Assembly (NCBI GenBank): GCA_964017065.1 | Contig: OZ024783.1 | Location: forward strand, 1,304,134 to 1,368,133 | Reading direction: 5' to 3' | DNA from: Haliclona indistincta | Taxonomy: Eukaryota; Porifera; Demospongiae; Haplosclerida; Chalinidae | Length of the DNA: 64,000 nucleotides | Shown here: positions 11,342 to 21,617 of the stretch, one piece after another | Layout: each line of letters begins with the position of its first letter | Position numbering within the stretch: the stretch's first letter is position 1 | Notes under the pieces: model-generated | Seen by the model: only the letters and a program-made list of their open reading frames with translations | What the model was told of the DNA's origin: nothing | Database searches by the model: none | Translations under genes and position numbers: made by a program

Positions 11342-13030
11342 TTACTCAATGAGGGACCCGCCCTTCAGCCACCACCAAGGCTGGATCTGTGGTAAGCAGG
11401 TTGGTGAAGTTAGATTTTGAGTGTCTCGACCCCCTCAAACAAGTGATGGTTGAACGTAAGAGGGAGAAATAAGATAGGACAATACAAACAGGCAACAGAT
11501 CTGTGAGGAGGAAAGACACCAGTCACACACACTGTTCGTGAGAATCTTACAAAACATACAGAATGAGTGATGTTTCTATTCACTATACAGCAGGACTCCT
11601 CTTTACAATAGCCCTCAGGGACACTGACAGTTGCTCTGTGAAAAGACATCATAGTTATCACACACATGAGTAGTTCTGAAGCGTATACCTCAGTGTGCCG
11701 TAGGCTAGCTTGTCGAGGGTGCTATAGTGTGTACTGTTGTGACCTTTTCATTTAGAGACATGTTGTCAGACAGACATTATTTTTATTACAAGTAACTTGT
11801 ATTGTGTCATGTGATCATGCCACCTCTGTTCTCATCTGCCTATTTATTCATGCTAGCATTCTGTCAGCTGGTCTGTCTGTTCTGCAATAATACTTTTATG
11901 CTGCCGGTTTTATATATCTCTGTCAACGGTAGAGCGAACCCTGCTTACTAAGATACTACATGTACTACAGTGCTAACCTTTATGGTACACTTGGTGACTA
12001 GCCTCTCTTCATACCCGGCACCCGCTACAGTACCAAAACCAAGCTCTGCTGTATAGGCATCTGAGCTGATGGTGGTGGTTCTGGGAATAGATTTGCTGCT
12101 CAGAACGTCTTTTAATCCGTTAGCTGCCTCGGGAGAAGAGTAGCTCTACAAACCCTCTTCTACAACAGAGAAGAAGAGCGTTCTAACAGAGAAGAAAGAA
12201 GAACACCTGAGACGTACATATAGGAATGCCTGATACTGTACATGGGCACTCATGTTGAGCTATTTGCTGCAGCCATTTATTTGAATATACCAGTGTAAAC
12301 TTTTGTCGCAGATCACAAAAATCTACGATGTGAAGTGTATAAGCCACTAACAACTAAGAATCTACATTATCCTGTCACTGTGAACAATAACTAGATGAGT
12401 TGTTTACTACTCAACAAAGCATGCAAAGCCAAATCGAACTCCTATACTATCCCAACACACACTACGATAGCAATGTAGATTGTAACACTGAACTATGCAC
12501 TACCACTAAGCCTCAAGTCAAATCCTTTACAGATACCAATCACAAGTCATTGAACTAGTCTGGGGGCCCGCCCCTTTCGCAACGAGGAAAGGGTCTGGTA
12601 AAAACCGTACACAAAAGTCGTGCGACGGCACCTCATATAGTGCGCCCAATCAGGATGCAGTGCATATCATTAATTACGTAATGACCACGTTTACGTAGGC
12701 GTCCTAACATTCAGCTCTGTCCAGCTGCTCGTCTATACGCTGTTTGCGTGGGCGCGGTGTCGCATGCGGTTTATGATTATGTAATACATTGCACAGCCGC
12801 TGCACGACTTTTGTGTACGGTTTTTACCAGACCCTTTCCTCGTTGCGAAAGGGGCGGGCCCCCAGACTATCATTGAACTGTGTATAAACTCAGTATACAC
12901 ATTAATATATACACTAGTATGTTCCGTTATTTACATATTTCTATCTCGACACCCCACCCTTGGTTACCTGATAATGATTGCTGCTAGTTGTGTAGACCAG
13001 CTGAGCATCCTCACGTCCCTCATCAGCTCA
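11342..13030 (-). CDS. Unidentified protein, 3' exons
   Basis: Three exons splice in phase 0 on the minus strand: one ending at 12968 (reads DAQLVYTTSSNHYQ), 12145-11978 (reads SYSSPEAANGLKDVLSSKS then SDAYTAELGFGTVAGAGYEE and ERLVTKCTIK) and 11386-11342 (IQPWWWLKGGSLIE, then TAA). The middle exon has an acceptor TTTGTAG and donor AAG/GTTAGC and is open over all 56 codons. The exon ending at 12968 has no clear start: a stop lies just upstream in frame, and an 824-bp transposon begins at 13046. I do not recognise the family. The intron 12146-12967 also holds a MULE-like MITE. The gene may be real and truncated, or interrupted by the transposons. Confidence 0.45.
12556..12869. mobile_element. 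MULE-like MITE, 9-bp target duplication
   Basis: 314 bp with long inverted ends. Both termini read TAGTCTGGGGGCCCGCC (inverted), with arms over 60 bp, and are flanked by tcattgaac (12547-12555, 12870-12878). The TAGTCTGG terminus and 9-bp duplication match the element at 46032-46702. Confidence 0.88.
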
Positions 13031-13045
13031 CTGGAGTCACTGCAC

Positions 13046-13869
13046 CAGGGGGCGGCGACTCTAATGTACCCTGTACTTGTGGCCGCGACCGGGATCAAAA
13101 TTTTGAACGTCCAAAATCTGATCTTGATCGCTTGACTGCTGTAGATTTTCGACTTTGATCGTTTGATCTTGGTCGCGCACGTGCGCGTTTAAGCTCCTCC
13201 CTAGCCTACTGTTAGTCTGCCGTACCGTGTACGTACTACACCAGTTCTAGCAAAAACATGCAAGTTAACACCAAACACCCATGCTTAGCTGTACCATAGT
13301 AACTACCATGCGTACCTACGGCTGTGCAAAGAACAACTGCAATGGCAAACAGGCACGCAGAGGAGCTCTAATAATAATTTTAATAAGTAGGAGTGGCCGT
13401 TTAACCCTAGGCTAGTGGGAGTGGCCTGACGAGTAGCGCTAGCTAGCCGCTTTACTGCAGTTTTAATAAATCTTGCAAAATGTGTTGTGCACGAAACGTC
13501 CTTTGCACATGCGCAATAGCTAGTTAAGTAATTTTTAGTATTATTTCTAGCTATTGCGCATGTGCAAAGGACGTTTCGTGCACTATACATTTTGCAAGAT
13601 TTATTAAAACCGCAGTATACTGTTATACTTCCGCTGTGTACGGTCTCGTAGCATATGCACAGAGAGTCATAACTCATTGTATAGCATTATAAACAGGTAT
13701 GATTATGATTTATAAACTTATTAGAATAGAGTTAAATTTTTGATTTTGATCAGCCCAGGAACTGTCTTGATCCTTTGATCGCCACCAACGAACCATCTTG
13801 ATCCATTGATTCCAATTTGATCCCGGTCGCGGCCGCAAGTACAGGGTACATTGGAGTCGCCGCCCCCTG
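13046..13869. mobile_element. DNA transposon with CAGGGGGCGGCGAC ends
   Basis: Inverted termini of about 60 bp (CAGGGGGCGGCGACTC outermost) are flanked by ctgcac (13040-13045, 13870-13875). A nested palindrome lies in the middle (13454-13616). No transposase frame is seen. Confidence 0.85.
13454..13616. mobile_element. Nested palindromic MITE
   Basis: About 68-bp arms centred near 13535; each arm contains cgaaacgtcctttgcacatg or its inverse. It sits inside the 13046-13869 element and would form a strong hairpin. Confidence 0.8.
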
Positions 13870-13875
13870 CTGCAC

Positions 13876-14547
13876 TGATGTATCAGACTGTCCGAGACTG
13901 TCAGTGTCTGGGCTCTAAGCAGAGGAGGTTGGCCACGCGTCATACTTACACGCACGATCACATGACATTGAAATAGCAAAGAGCCCCGCCCACCGATGCT
14001 GCAGCAGAGCTGCTGGCAGTCCAGCTACAGTCAGTGCTGTGCGAATGGAGACCAAATGTACACGAGGCTGTCCACGAGTGATGTAGAACTGCTGCTAGCA
14101 GTGATTGAATGCTGTAGCCTTGACTGGCGGTAGGCTGTGCTCAGTATGCTGTACGACTGTTATAAGCGGTCCTACAATAATGTTGGCAAGCTCCAATGCT
14201 GTTTCAAATGCTCACAGCGTTCCTTCGGCGCTCATGGTCACCGTAGACCATCTTCTGCTTCTTCCCAATGTTTCACAGTGTGGCAACCAAAACGGCCAAG
14301 CCGAGCCAAGCCTCCTGAAATACGACCTTCTTTTGGTCGGTTAACAACTTCTTGAACGCTTGCAAACAGTTTCGCTCTGTCCTGCGCCTCCAACTAGTAG
14401 CAAATCAGCAAATTCATATAATATGAATAAATTCATGAGGTTCCAAAAGGTTCCAAAAAGTCTATTAATTTAAGTTATTCATGAACTCGGCCTACGCATT
14501 GCATACGTAGAAATGATGATCGATGACGCGTGGCCAACCTCCGCCTA
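13876..14547. other. Unassigned stretch with weak plus-strand frame
   Basis: A plus-strand frame at 14137-14355 (SMLYDCYKRSYNNVGKLQCC) and one at 13995-14130 could be exons of a small gene (gcggtag before 14131 could act as an acceptor). I do not recognise either and see no further exons. The support is weak. Confidence 0.25.
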
Positions 14548-15195
14548 CTTCAGAGAGGGTCTGGTTGCTTTGGTCGATTTTCTTGGCTCCGGATGTAGAT
14601 TTATCCTGGAATTTGTGGGATAGAATCTGATTGGTCGAATGGTCCAGTCTTACGTAATTATTATTATTATTATTATTATTATTGAAAAACACACCACATA
14701 AGGTGTACATGTAGATTTAAAATTAATGTTAATCAGTAGCAATTGTCCTTAGCATTAAGTCAATAGGAGAGCTTCCCTGACAAATGTTAACAGTGCTTGA
14801 TGACAGCAGGAAATCTCTTAATACAATAATCGATCTATCAATCAATCGATTAATCGCCAATAATCGGCCATGTTGTGATGGAAGTCAACGTGCCCAGGTT
14901 CAACCTTGCTCTGTCAGCGAACGTTCTGGACAGCAAAATAACCTACCTTTGCTTGTAGAGCGAAGCAAGCTCTACAAGCAAAGGTAGGATCGTCAAAGTT
15001 CACGGTTGTCAACCCCAACATCATAGCGTAAACTTTGAAGTCATGTGAGCACTTATCTATCCTTCGTCGTCGTCGTCGATATTTCTCTCCTCGATCGACC
15101 TCACATCTGCAGACCAAACATTGATGCTGTGTATTGCTCTGAGCCGCCATGTTTTGTTTTAATATTCATTACGTTTTATTGCACGAGTATTACGT

Positions 15196-15200
15196 AACAC

Positions 15201-15231
<31 letters not shown>

Positions 15232-15232
15232 A
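15196..15232. repeat. (TTA)n tract at LINE 3' end
   Basis: Trinucleotide repeat at the 3' terminus of the truncated LINE. A similar tract at 14649-14682 lies inside the same composite element. Confidence 0.85.
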
Positions 15233-15340
15233 ACTTTACAGCCATATAAAAACATACTGATACAACAAATGAGAATTAGTGAAAGAAGAAAATGGCTGAC
15301 AGTAAACATTACATAAAGCAATGCTACTGGGAGGGTTTAG

Positions 15341-16576
15341 TTAATAATTAGAGGAAAAACCTAAACCGACACATCTGTTACATGGACAGAGGAAATGATA
15401 TGTACAAGGAAGGTCAGAGATGAAATGAGTATAGAAATGAGACCAAAACTCCTCAATAATAATATTTTTAATAGAGATCACAGATAATGAAAGGTCAATT
15501 CGAGGTAGTGAATTCCAAAGTCTAACGACTCGATTGAAATAAAAATGACGTGAAAATGAAGTTTTGGAGAACTTATGAACAAGTTTACCAGAGGATGAGG
15601 AACGAGTATTGTTAGAAACAAATGAAACATACGAGAGAGGATCAAAATTGTCAGATGGAGTTTTGAAGCTCTTTATTAGAAACATAATGTCTTGCAAATC
15701 GAACCAATACATTAGCGGAAGTAGGTCTAAAGATATGAGTCTTTGGCGATAGTCAGAGTAGGGAGACCCTTGCAAAATGTACTTAGTAGCTTTCTTTTGG
15801 ATTCTTTCAAGTTGGATAATATGTTTAGTTAAGTATGGATGCCAAACTTGAGAACAGAAGGACAAATGAGATCTCACAAGAGATAAGTAAAGAGTTTTTT
15901 TAGTGGAGATAGATATATTAGGGGATAGAGTTCGTCTAATTAAGAAAAGAGCATGGTAAGCTTTTGAAGAAATAGAGTCGTAGTGGTTTGACCAAGAGAG
16001 ATTAGAAGTTAGAGTCAGACCTAGATCTCGTTGTTTCTGAACTGAGACTACTGGGTTACCGGCAATACTATATTGGAAAGAAGGATCAGAAATTGCGTCA
16101 TGGGATGGATGGAGAGCTATTTTTAAAATGGCACATTTAGCACCATTTAGACGGAGATTCCACTGGTCACACCAAGAGGAAACATGATCGAGACACAATT
16201 GGAGAGAGGCCTGACTCGAATGAGACTCAATACATTTTAAAATTTTGGTATCGTCTGCGAAGAGCAAAAAGTCAGAAGGAGAACAAAGTGGTAAATCATT
16301 GATATAAATAAGGAAAAGTAAAGGGCCAAGAACACTCCCTTGAGGTACTCCAGAAGCAACAGGTAAAGAAGAAGAGCTGTGGTTGTTGAAAGTAGTAAAA
16401 TGCAGACGATTACGGAGATAGGAACGAAACCAGAACCACAGACTACCTGTGATACCAAGAGACCACAGCTTAAAAAGCAGCTCATCATGTGGCACCGAAT
16501 CAAATGCTTTACGAAAGTCGAGGTAGACAACATCAGAAGCATAATGCTCGTCAGATATGTACAAGCAAAATGCCAA
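15341..16576 (-). pseudogene. CR1/jockey-like LINE reverse transcriptase, 5'-truncated
   Basis: An open frame of 411 aa begins in the middle of the RT domain: YLDFRKAFDSVPHDELL (motif A region), SGVPQGSVLGPLLFLIYINDL (motif B) and LLFADDTKIL (catalytic FADD box). After it come the thumb-like region and typical tail (LERIQKKATKYIL, NRVVRLWNSLP). The endonuclease and the 5' half of RT are absent, so it cannot move by itself, but the frame is undamaged. The 3' end finishes in a (TAA)n-type repeat on the minus strand (15196-15232), as in CR1-clade elements that lack poly(A). Confidence 0.9.
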
Positions 16577-16895
16577 GAAAAGTCTTGTCTAGCAAAATGC
16601 CAAGAAAATCGACCAAAGCAACCAGACCCTCTCTGAAGTAGGCGGAAGAGGTGTTGTCTGGGGACGAGACTAGGGTGAACTTAGCCATACCCACCGTTCG
16701 GAAACCCTGACTGTCTATTAAGGGGGCGGTGCATGAATTTATGGGGGACTTTGATGTGCTGCATCTTGTTTTCTGCTTAGCATATATGCACAAAAGTGCT
16801 TTTATTGATTAGACCAAGTCTAACACTACCTGCCGTGCAACTATGGCGAGCTGGTGACGCTCTCGGGTACGCACAAAAGACCTCGCTTCTGCTAC

Positions 16896-17182
16896 ATGGT
16901 TTGTACACGTTTTCTCGACTTCTGAGCTAGAGATCGACGCGCTGTAAACGCAGTACTATTCAGTACCATCTTGCGCAGAAACGTACAGAGCGATTTGTCG
17001 ATATTCGTTCGCGAAGGTAGCAAAGCAGCGTTCGTGCACTAGAAAAAACTACGCTGTAAAAAAAGTAAGCGCTATTACGAAAATTCGCTCTGTACGTTTG
17101 TGCGCAAGATGCTACTGAATAGCACTGCGTTTACAGCGCGTCGATCTCTTGCTCAGAAGTCGAGAAAACGTGTACAAACCAT
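16896..17182. mobile_element. Foldback MITE
   Basis: Arms of about 110 bp (outermost atggtttgtacacgttttct and its inverse) pair across a short centre with moderate divergence. Non-coding. Confidence 0.8.
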
Positions 17183-18340
17183 CCGTGTATTATTTCTGCC
17201 ATACTCTTATGGGAGATCGGTTTGTTTATAAATAGTTATTCAACCACAATAATGTAACCATGTAACTATGAATAATTTGAATATTAAGTCCTTGCACCGC
17301 CACCTTAAGGGAGCTCGCAACTAGCAACAGTGCGGCTGCTATGAATATAATTATTGTGTGGTTGCTGACATAGCAACTGTTTACACGACAAACCACAGCC
17401 AATAGCAACTGTATACTCAGCTAGCATTCCAATGGCGCTGCCCTTGCCAATACGCATTTTGGCATAAAACTTCGCCATCGCACGCTGGATCTGGACGTCT
17501 TGTAGCTCTACGCGATCGTCAACACGTGGGCTTTACCGTAACAGAACGATTTTTCTAAATAAGCGCCAAGCTGCCGAGAAAAACGGGAAAATCCATGCTG
17601 CTCGAAGGGCAACGGTGCTTTCTAGGCGCGCTAGCGAAAAAATCGTTCTGTTACTAGATTGTAGCTTTGTTGAAACTTGCATTTCTGGAATCTTGAGCTC
17701 ACAGAAGTCCTTGCTGCCGACTTTTATGCATAAACACGTCGATCATGGACCGCGTCTCTCCGTTTTCTTGCGAGCAAGCCATCCCGTTAAATTTCATGAT
17801 ACGAGTAGCTATCAAGACGCACTTGCTATACTGCTAATATCGCTCTGTCTGCTGCTTTAGTTTTCTAATAAGAGGGGAGGATCTAATGCAAACCAGCCTA
17901 CGCCTACTTTATAGTAAAGATGGCTGCTGTTTATAGGAACCTAGAGGCGATTAAATCCACTGAAGACGAGTCATTTCTGCTGTCTGGCATTCTATTCTAC
18001 TACGAGCCAAGTGGACAAGCCTTTTAAACTTCTTTGTGACAATGGAAAGGCGTTGCAACGAGAAGAAATCTCAGCTAGAACCGGCTGAATGTCATAGCTT
18101 GTTTGTGAATTCAAGGCCCTGAACACCTACATGATCTCTGAGTAGAACTGGTGAGTCTACCAATAGGTAGAAATGGTCAGATTGTATTATAGGAGCATCA
18201 CTGTTGTTGGTTTTCCTGTAAATAGACCGCCCCTAGCTGCTAGCTATATAGCTCTCTATAGCCAGTACGCATTCAGCTGCTTTATTTCACAGAGAATTTG
18301 TTTCATGCTTGTCTTGTTAACGTATCTAAGGCTAACAGTA
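17183..18340. other. Intergenic with a short inverted repeat
   Basis: The pair taacagaacgatttttc (17538-17554) and gaaaaaatcgttctgtta (17636-17655) is the only clear structure. Several open frames under 110 codons show no recognisable similarity. Confidence 0.5.
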
Positions 18341-18555
18341 GTCAGGCGTGGCATGACTATTCGCGTTCACGGAATAGTCAAAGGACATCAGAATACTGTA
18401 CGGTACCTGTACCGCAGCCAGCGCCATCGCGTAACACGTGGGTTAGTCACGCCCACGAAAAGTACATCTGCGTTGGCGTAGTCAAATTCCTAAGGTAAAG
18501 TATTCTAATGTCCCCTGACTATTCTGTGAACGTGAACAGTCAGGCCATGCCTGAC
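18341..18555. mobile_element. MITE with TA flanks
   Basis: Arms of about 55 bp: gtcaggcgtggcatgacta at the left and its inverse at the right end. A ta dinucleotide flanks each side. Non-coding. Confidence 0.75.
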
Positions 18556-19640
18556 TAGGCTAGCTGCATGAACAGCACACTTGTAATCACAAACTGAAAA
18601 GAACGTTGTCTTGTACAAAAAGTACCGAGCACTTTACCTAGTACCAACGAGCACACACGTCTAGCCTCTGTTGCACAATAGTTAAAATTAGGCTACTGAT
18701 ACATGAAATTAATTGTGGAGGATGAATGCAGCGAAATGGGTAGAAAAATAATTTGCGCAAAAATTAATGTGTCTTCCTCTTAACGACACGCGTAGCTCAC
18801 GGGATTCTGAAGAACCGCCCAGTCTCCTGAAAGCTCCACTTTTCTCCACTTCCTTAGCCAAAATTGAGGCAGCTTGTTTTCAGTGAAAATAGCACATCTA
18901 TAGGTAGTCCTACGCAACTGTTCATGAGAATTGGCGCAAAATATCAATTCACACGGCCATCCCATGATTTTTAGTAAGACAAACTTTTTGCGGCACAAGA
19001 AAAAGAGGCCTTTCCGTAAATTCCTGGCTACGGCCTTGTATAATGAGGGTTTTGTATAATCTGCTAATGATAATGATAGGCATAAAATAGGCTTAATTAT
19101 TATTGACTGTTGTCTGGTGTGTAGCCCTAGATTTAAGGTTATCAAAATTAATTATTTTCTCTCTCTCTCAGACTATTAATTTTGTGAAATCAGACAGGGT
19201 TATTACTAAACTCCTATTTTGTTCTAGGAGAATGAACATCAGGTTTGTCATAATGAGTGACAACGTGCTGCTTGATTTGATGGTGTTATGTCCACAGGTG
19301 CAACTGAAAAAGTGATGGTCTAGCAAGTCGTAACAAAACAGATTATAGCTAAGTAGTTACTAGTCCAAGTCATTCAATATGTATGAACTCTTGGTATTTC
19401 GTATCACAATGATTATTTTTATTGTAACAATGAACACGCTAGAAGTTCGTAACACACATGGTCTAATCGTAGTACAATGGTTTGTTACAATGAATCGTAC
19501 CATCCACTGAAATAGTTCTGAGACAAACAGTTGCAAAATTCTTCCAGTGACCTAGCTTGCAATCTGGTAAGCGCTGATGAAGTGTAGCTTGACTGTAGGA
19601 GTAGTTTATAATAGTGCTTTTAAGAGAAAATGCCGTCTCA
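18556..19640. other. Intergenic, nothing recognised
   Basis: AT-rich. Short open frames on both strands (for example 18780-19145) have no family features I can name. Confidence 0.45.
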
Positions 19641-19910
19641 TAGTGATCTTGAGACTAAATTGCATACTAATCTGGTGGACTTGATGGGTAAGAATACAGT
19701 GGAAGCAATGAAATGAAGAAAATGACAATTCATAGTGTTCTTGAGACTAAAGTGCAGTAAGTTGCATACTAATCTGGTGGACTTGATGGGTAAGAATACA
19801 GTGAAAGCACTGAAAGGAAGAAAGTGACAATTCATAGTGTTCTTGAGACTAAAGTGCAGTAAGTTGCATACTAATCTGGTACACTTGATGAGTAAGAATA
19901 CAATGAAATG
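19640..19910. repeat. Tandem repeat, about 100-bp unit, three copies
   Basis: Copies share ttgagactaaa, gcatactaatctggt and cttgatgggtaagaatac. The gagact motif occurs at 19651, 19743 and 19845, giving periods of 92 and 102 bp. Confidence 0.85.
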
Positions 19911-20046
19911 AAGAGAAATAGATTTTAGTGACATTATTACAGCATTTTCACACAACAGATCTACTGAAGTACTACACAACTTACTGCATTTTAGTACCAC
20001 AATCACTATGAGAGTGCATATTTTCATTTACTGTATTCCCACTCAC

Positions 20047-20246
20047 NNNNNNNNNNNNNNNNNNNNNNNNNNNNNNNNNNNNNNNNNNNNNNNNNNNNNN
20101 NNNNNNNNNNNNNNNNNNNNNNNNNNNNNNNNNNNNNNNNNNNNNNNNNNNNNNNNNNNNNNNNNNNNNNNNNNNNNNNNNNNNNNNNNNNNNNNNNNNN
20201 NNNNNNNNNNNNNNNNNNNNNNNNNNNNNNNNNNNNNNNNNNNNNN
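20047..20246. other. Assembly gap (200 N)
   Basis: Exactly 200 undetermined bases. A GA microsatellite (20247-20280) abuts the right side, so the break is repeat-driven. The missing PH-domain exons of the MRL gene may lie in it. Confidence 0.99.
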
Positions 20247-20282
<36 letters not shown>

Positions 20283-20468
20283 GACTAACAGTGCTGCACA
20301 TACTACAGGAAGCAAAAAAGTGTCACAAAATAAAAGTGACAGAAGACTGTTTCATGCAATGATGAGGTACAAGTCTCTTCATCCCAATCTTGTTCTAGTG
20401 TCTCACATGATGTGACACAACCAGGACCACATAGTTGGGATTGGGAGCATGCAAGGGACCAAGTACTA

Positions 20469-21062
20469 CTAGGTCAGGTGGAAATATTTCCTACACATGC
20501 TTTCCTGTTGTACTAGACTGTCACAATATGAGCCACAAGGACACGAACTCATAAAATCATAATATTGTGCTGCAAATGATTCAAAATGAGTATTGCCTTG
20601 CGTACCAAGGTGAAGGTCCGTCAGTTTCTCTACGATGGTCCAGTTCGGTCCAAGGTCTAGATGGTTCCTGTCAGCTAGCATGAAGCACACGTCCCTGGCA
20701 CTCATTCCGCCATGGATAGCGATCATTTTAGAACTGCCATCAACATTGTAAGCCTTCAACACCATCTGAGAGAGAGGAGAGATAGAGAGTGAGAGGGAGA
20801 GAGAGAGAGGGAGGGAGGGAGAGAGAGAGGAGAGAGAGAGAGAGAGAGAGAGGGGGAGGAGGGAGAGAGGGAGTGAGTGGATTGTCAATGTGTGAATGAC
20901 TTACTTTCTGTACATTAGCTTCTTTCAGTTTTTTCATTGCAAACTTGATTTTCTCACTCTTCAATTTCAACGCTTGTTCCTCCTGCATGAAAGTAACGGC
21001 ATGATAACACCACTCACTCACTCACCCACCCACCCACTCACTCACCCACCCACCCACCCACC

Positions 21063-21097
<35 letters not shown>

Positions 21098-21128
21098 TCC
21101 CTCCCTCCCTCCCTCCCTCCCTCCCTCC

Positions 21129-21171
<43 letters not shown>

Positions 21172-21581
21172 AACCGGTGTCAGGACCTCCTTGACCTTCA
21201 GTCCATCAGCGAACTCGTCTAACTGCTCTTGCAGCTTCAACTACAATATCACATGACAGTCACATGTGACACTACCAGAAAGCACGCCCACTCACGTGAT
21301 CCCGTATGGCTACGCCCTCTTGTCGTGGAGCTCCAGATGGGATTCCCTGAGTGACAGTGTTCGTACTGGGGTACTTGTTGCTTCCGAACCGAGACGATCT
21401 CCGAATACTTGATCTCTGCGGAAGAGACGTGTTGCTGACACTGCTGGTACGCTTGAGAGAGAAGATATCTCCTTCTTCTTCATCCTCCAGCGCCTGCTCT
21501 AAATTAGTGGAGCTGGTCTGTGGAGACTTGAAAATGGGAGTTACTGAGAGAGAGGGAGAGAGAGGGAGAGAGAGAGAGAGG

Positions 21582-21617
<36 letters not shown>

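Larger units (their letters stand above)
14548..16645. mobile_element. Composite element: inverted ends around a LINE
   Basis: About 46-bp inverted ends (14548-14593 with 16600-16645), containing gagagggtctggttgctt. Between them lie a (TTA)n tract at 14649-14682, a perfect hairpin at 14942-14989 and a truncated LINE (15195-16576). The LINE probably landed inside a foldback element. No clear target duplication was found. Confidence 0.6.

Noticed and set aside
17615..17860. 81-aa plus-strand frame with a hydrophobic end
   Set aside because: Partly formed by an inverted repeat; no homologue recognised and no splice context.
20469..20569. Last exon of the MRL gene encoding a Cys-rich tail
   Set aside because: Splices in phase but does not resemble the RA/PH continuation expected; kept only as a possibility in the gene entry.
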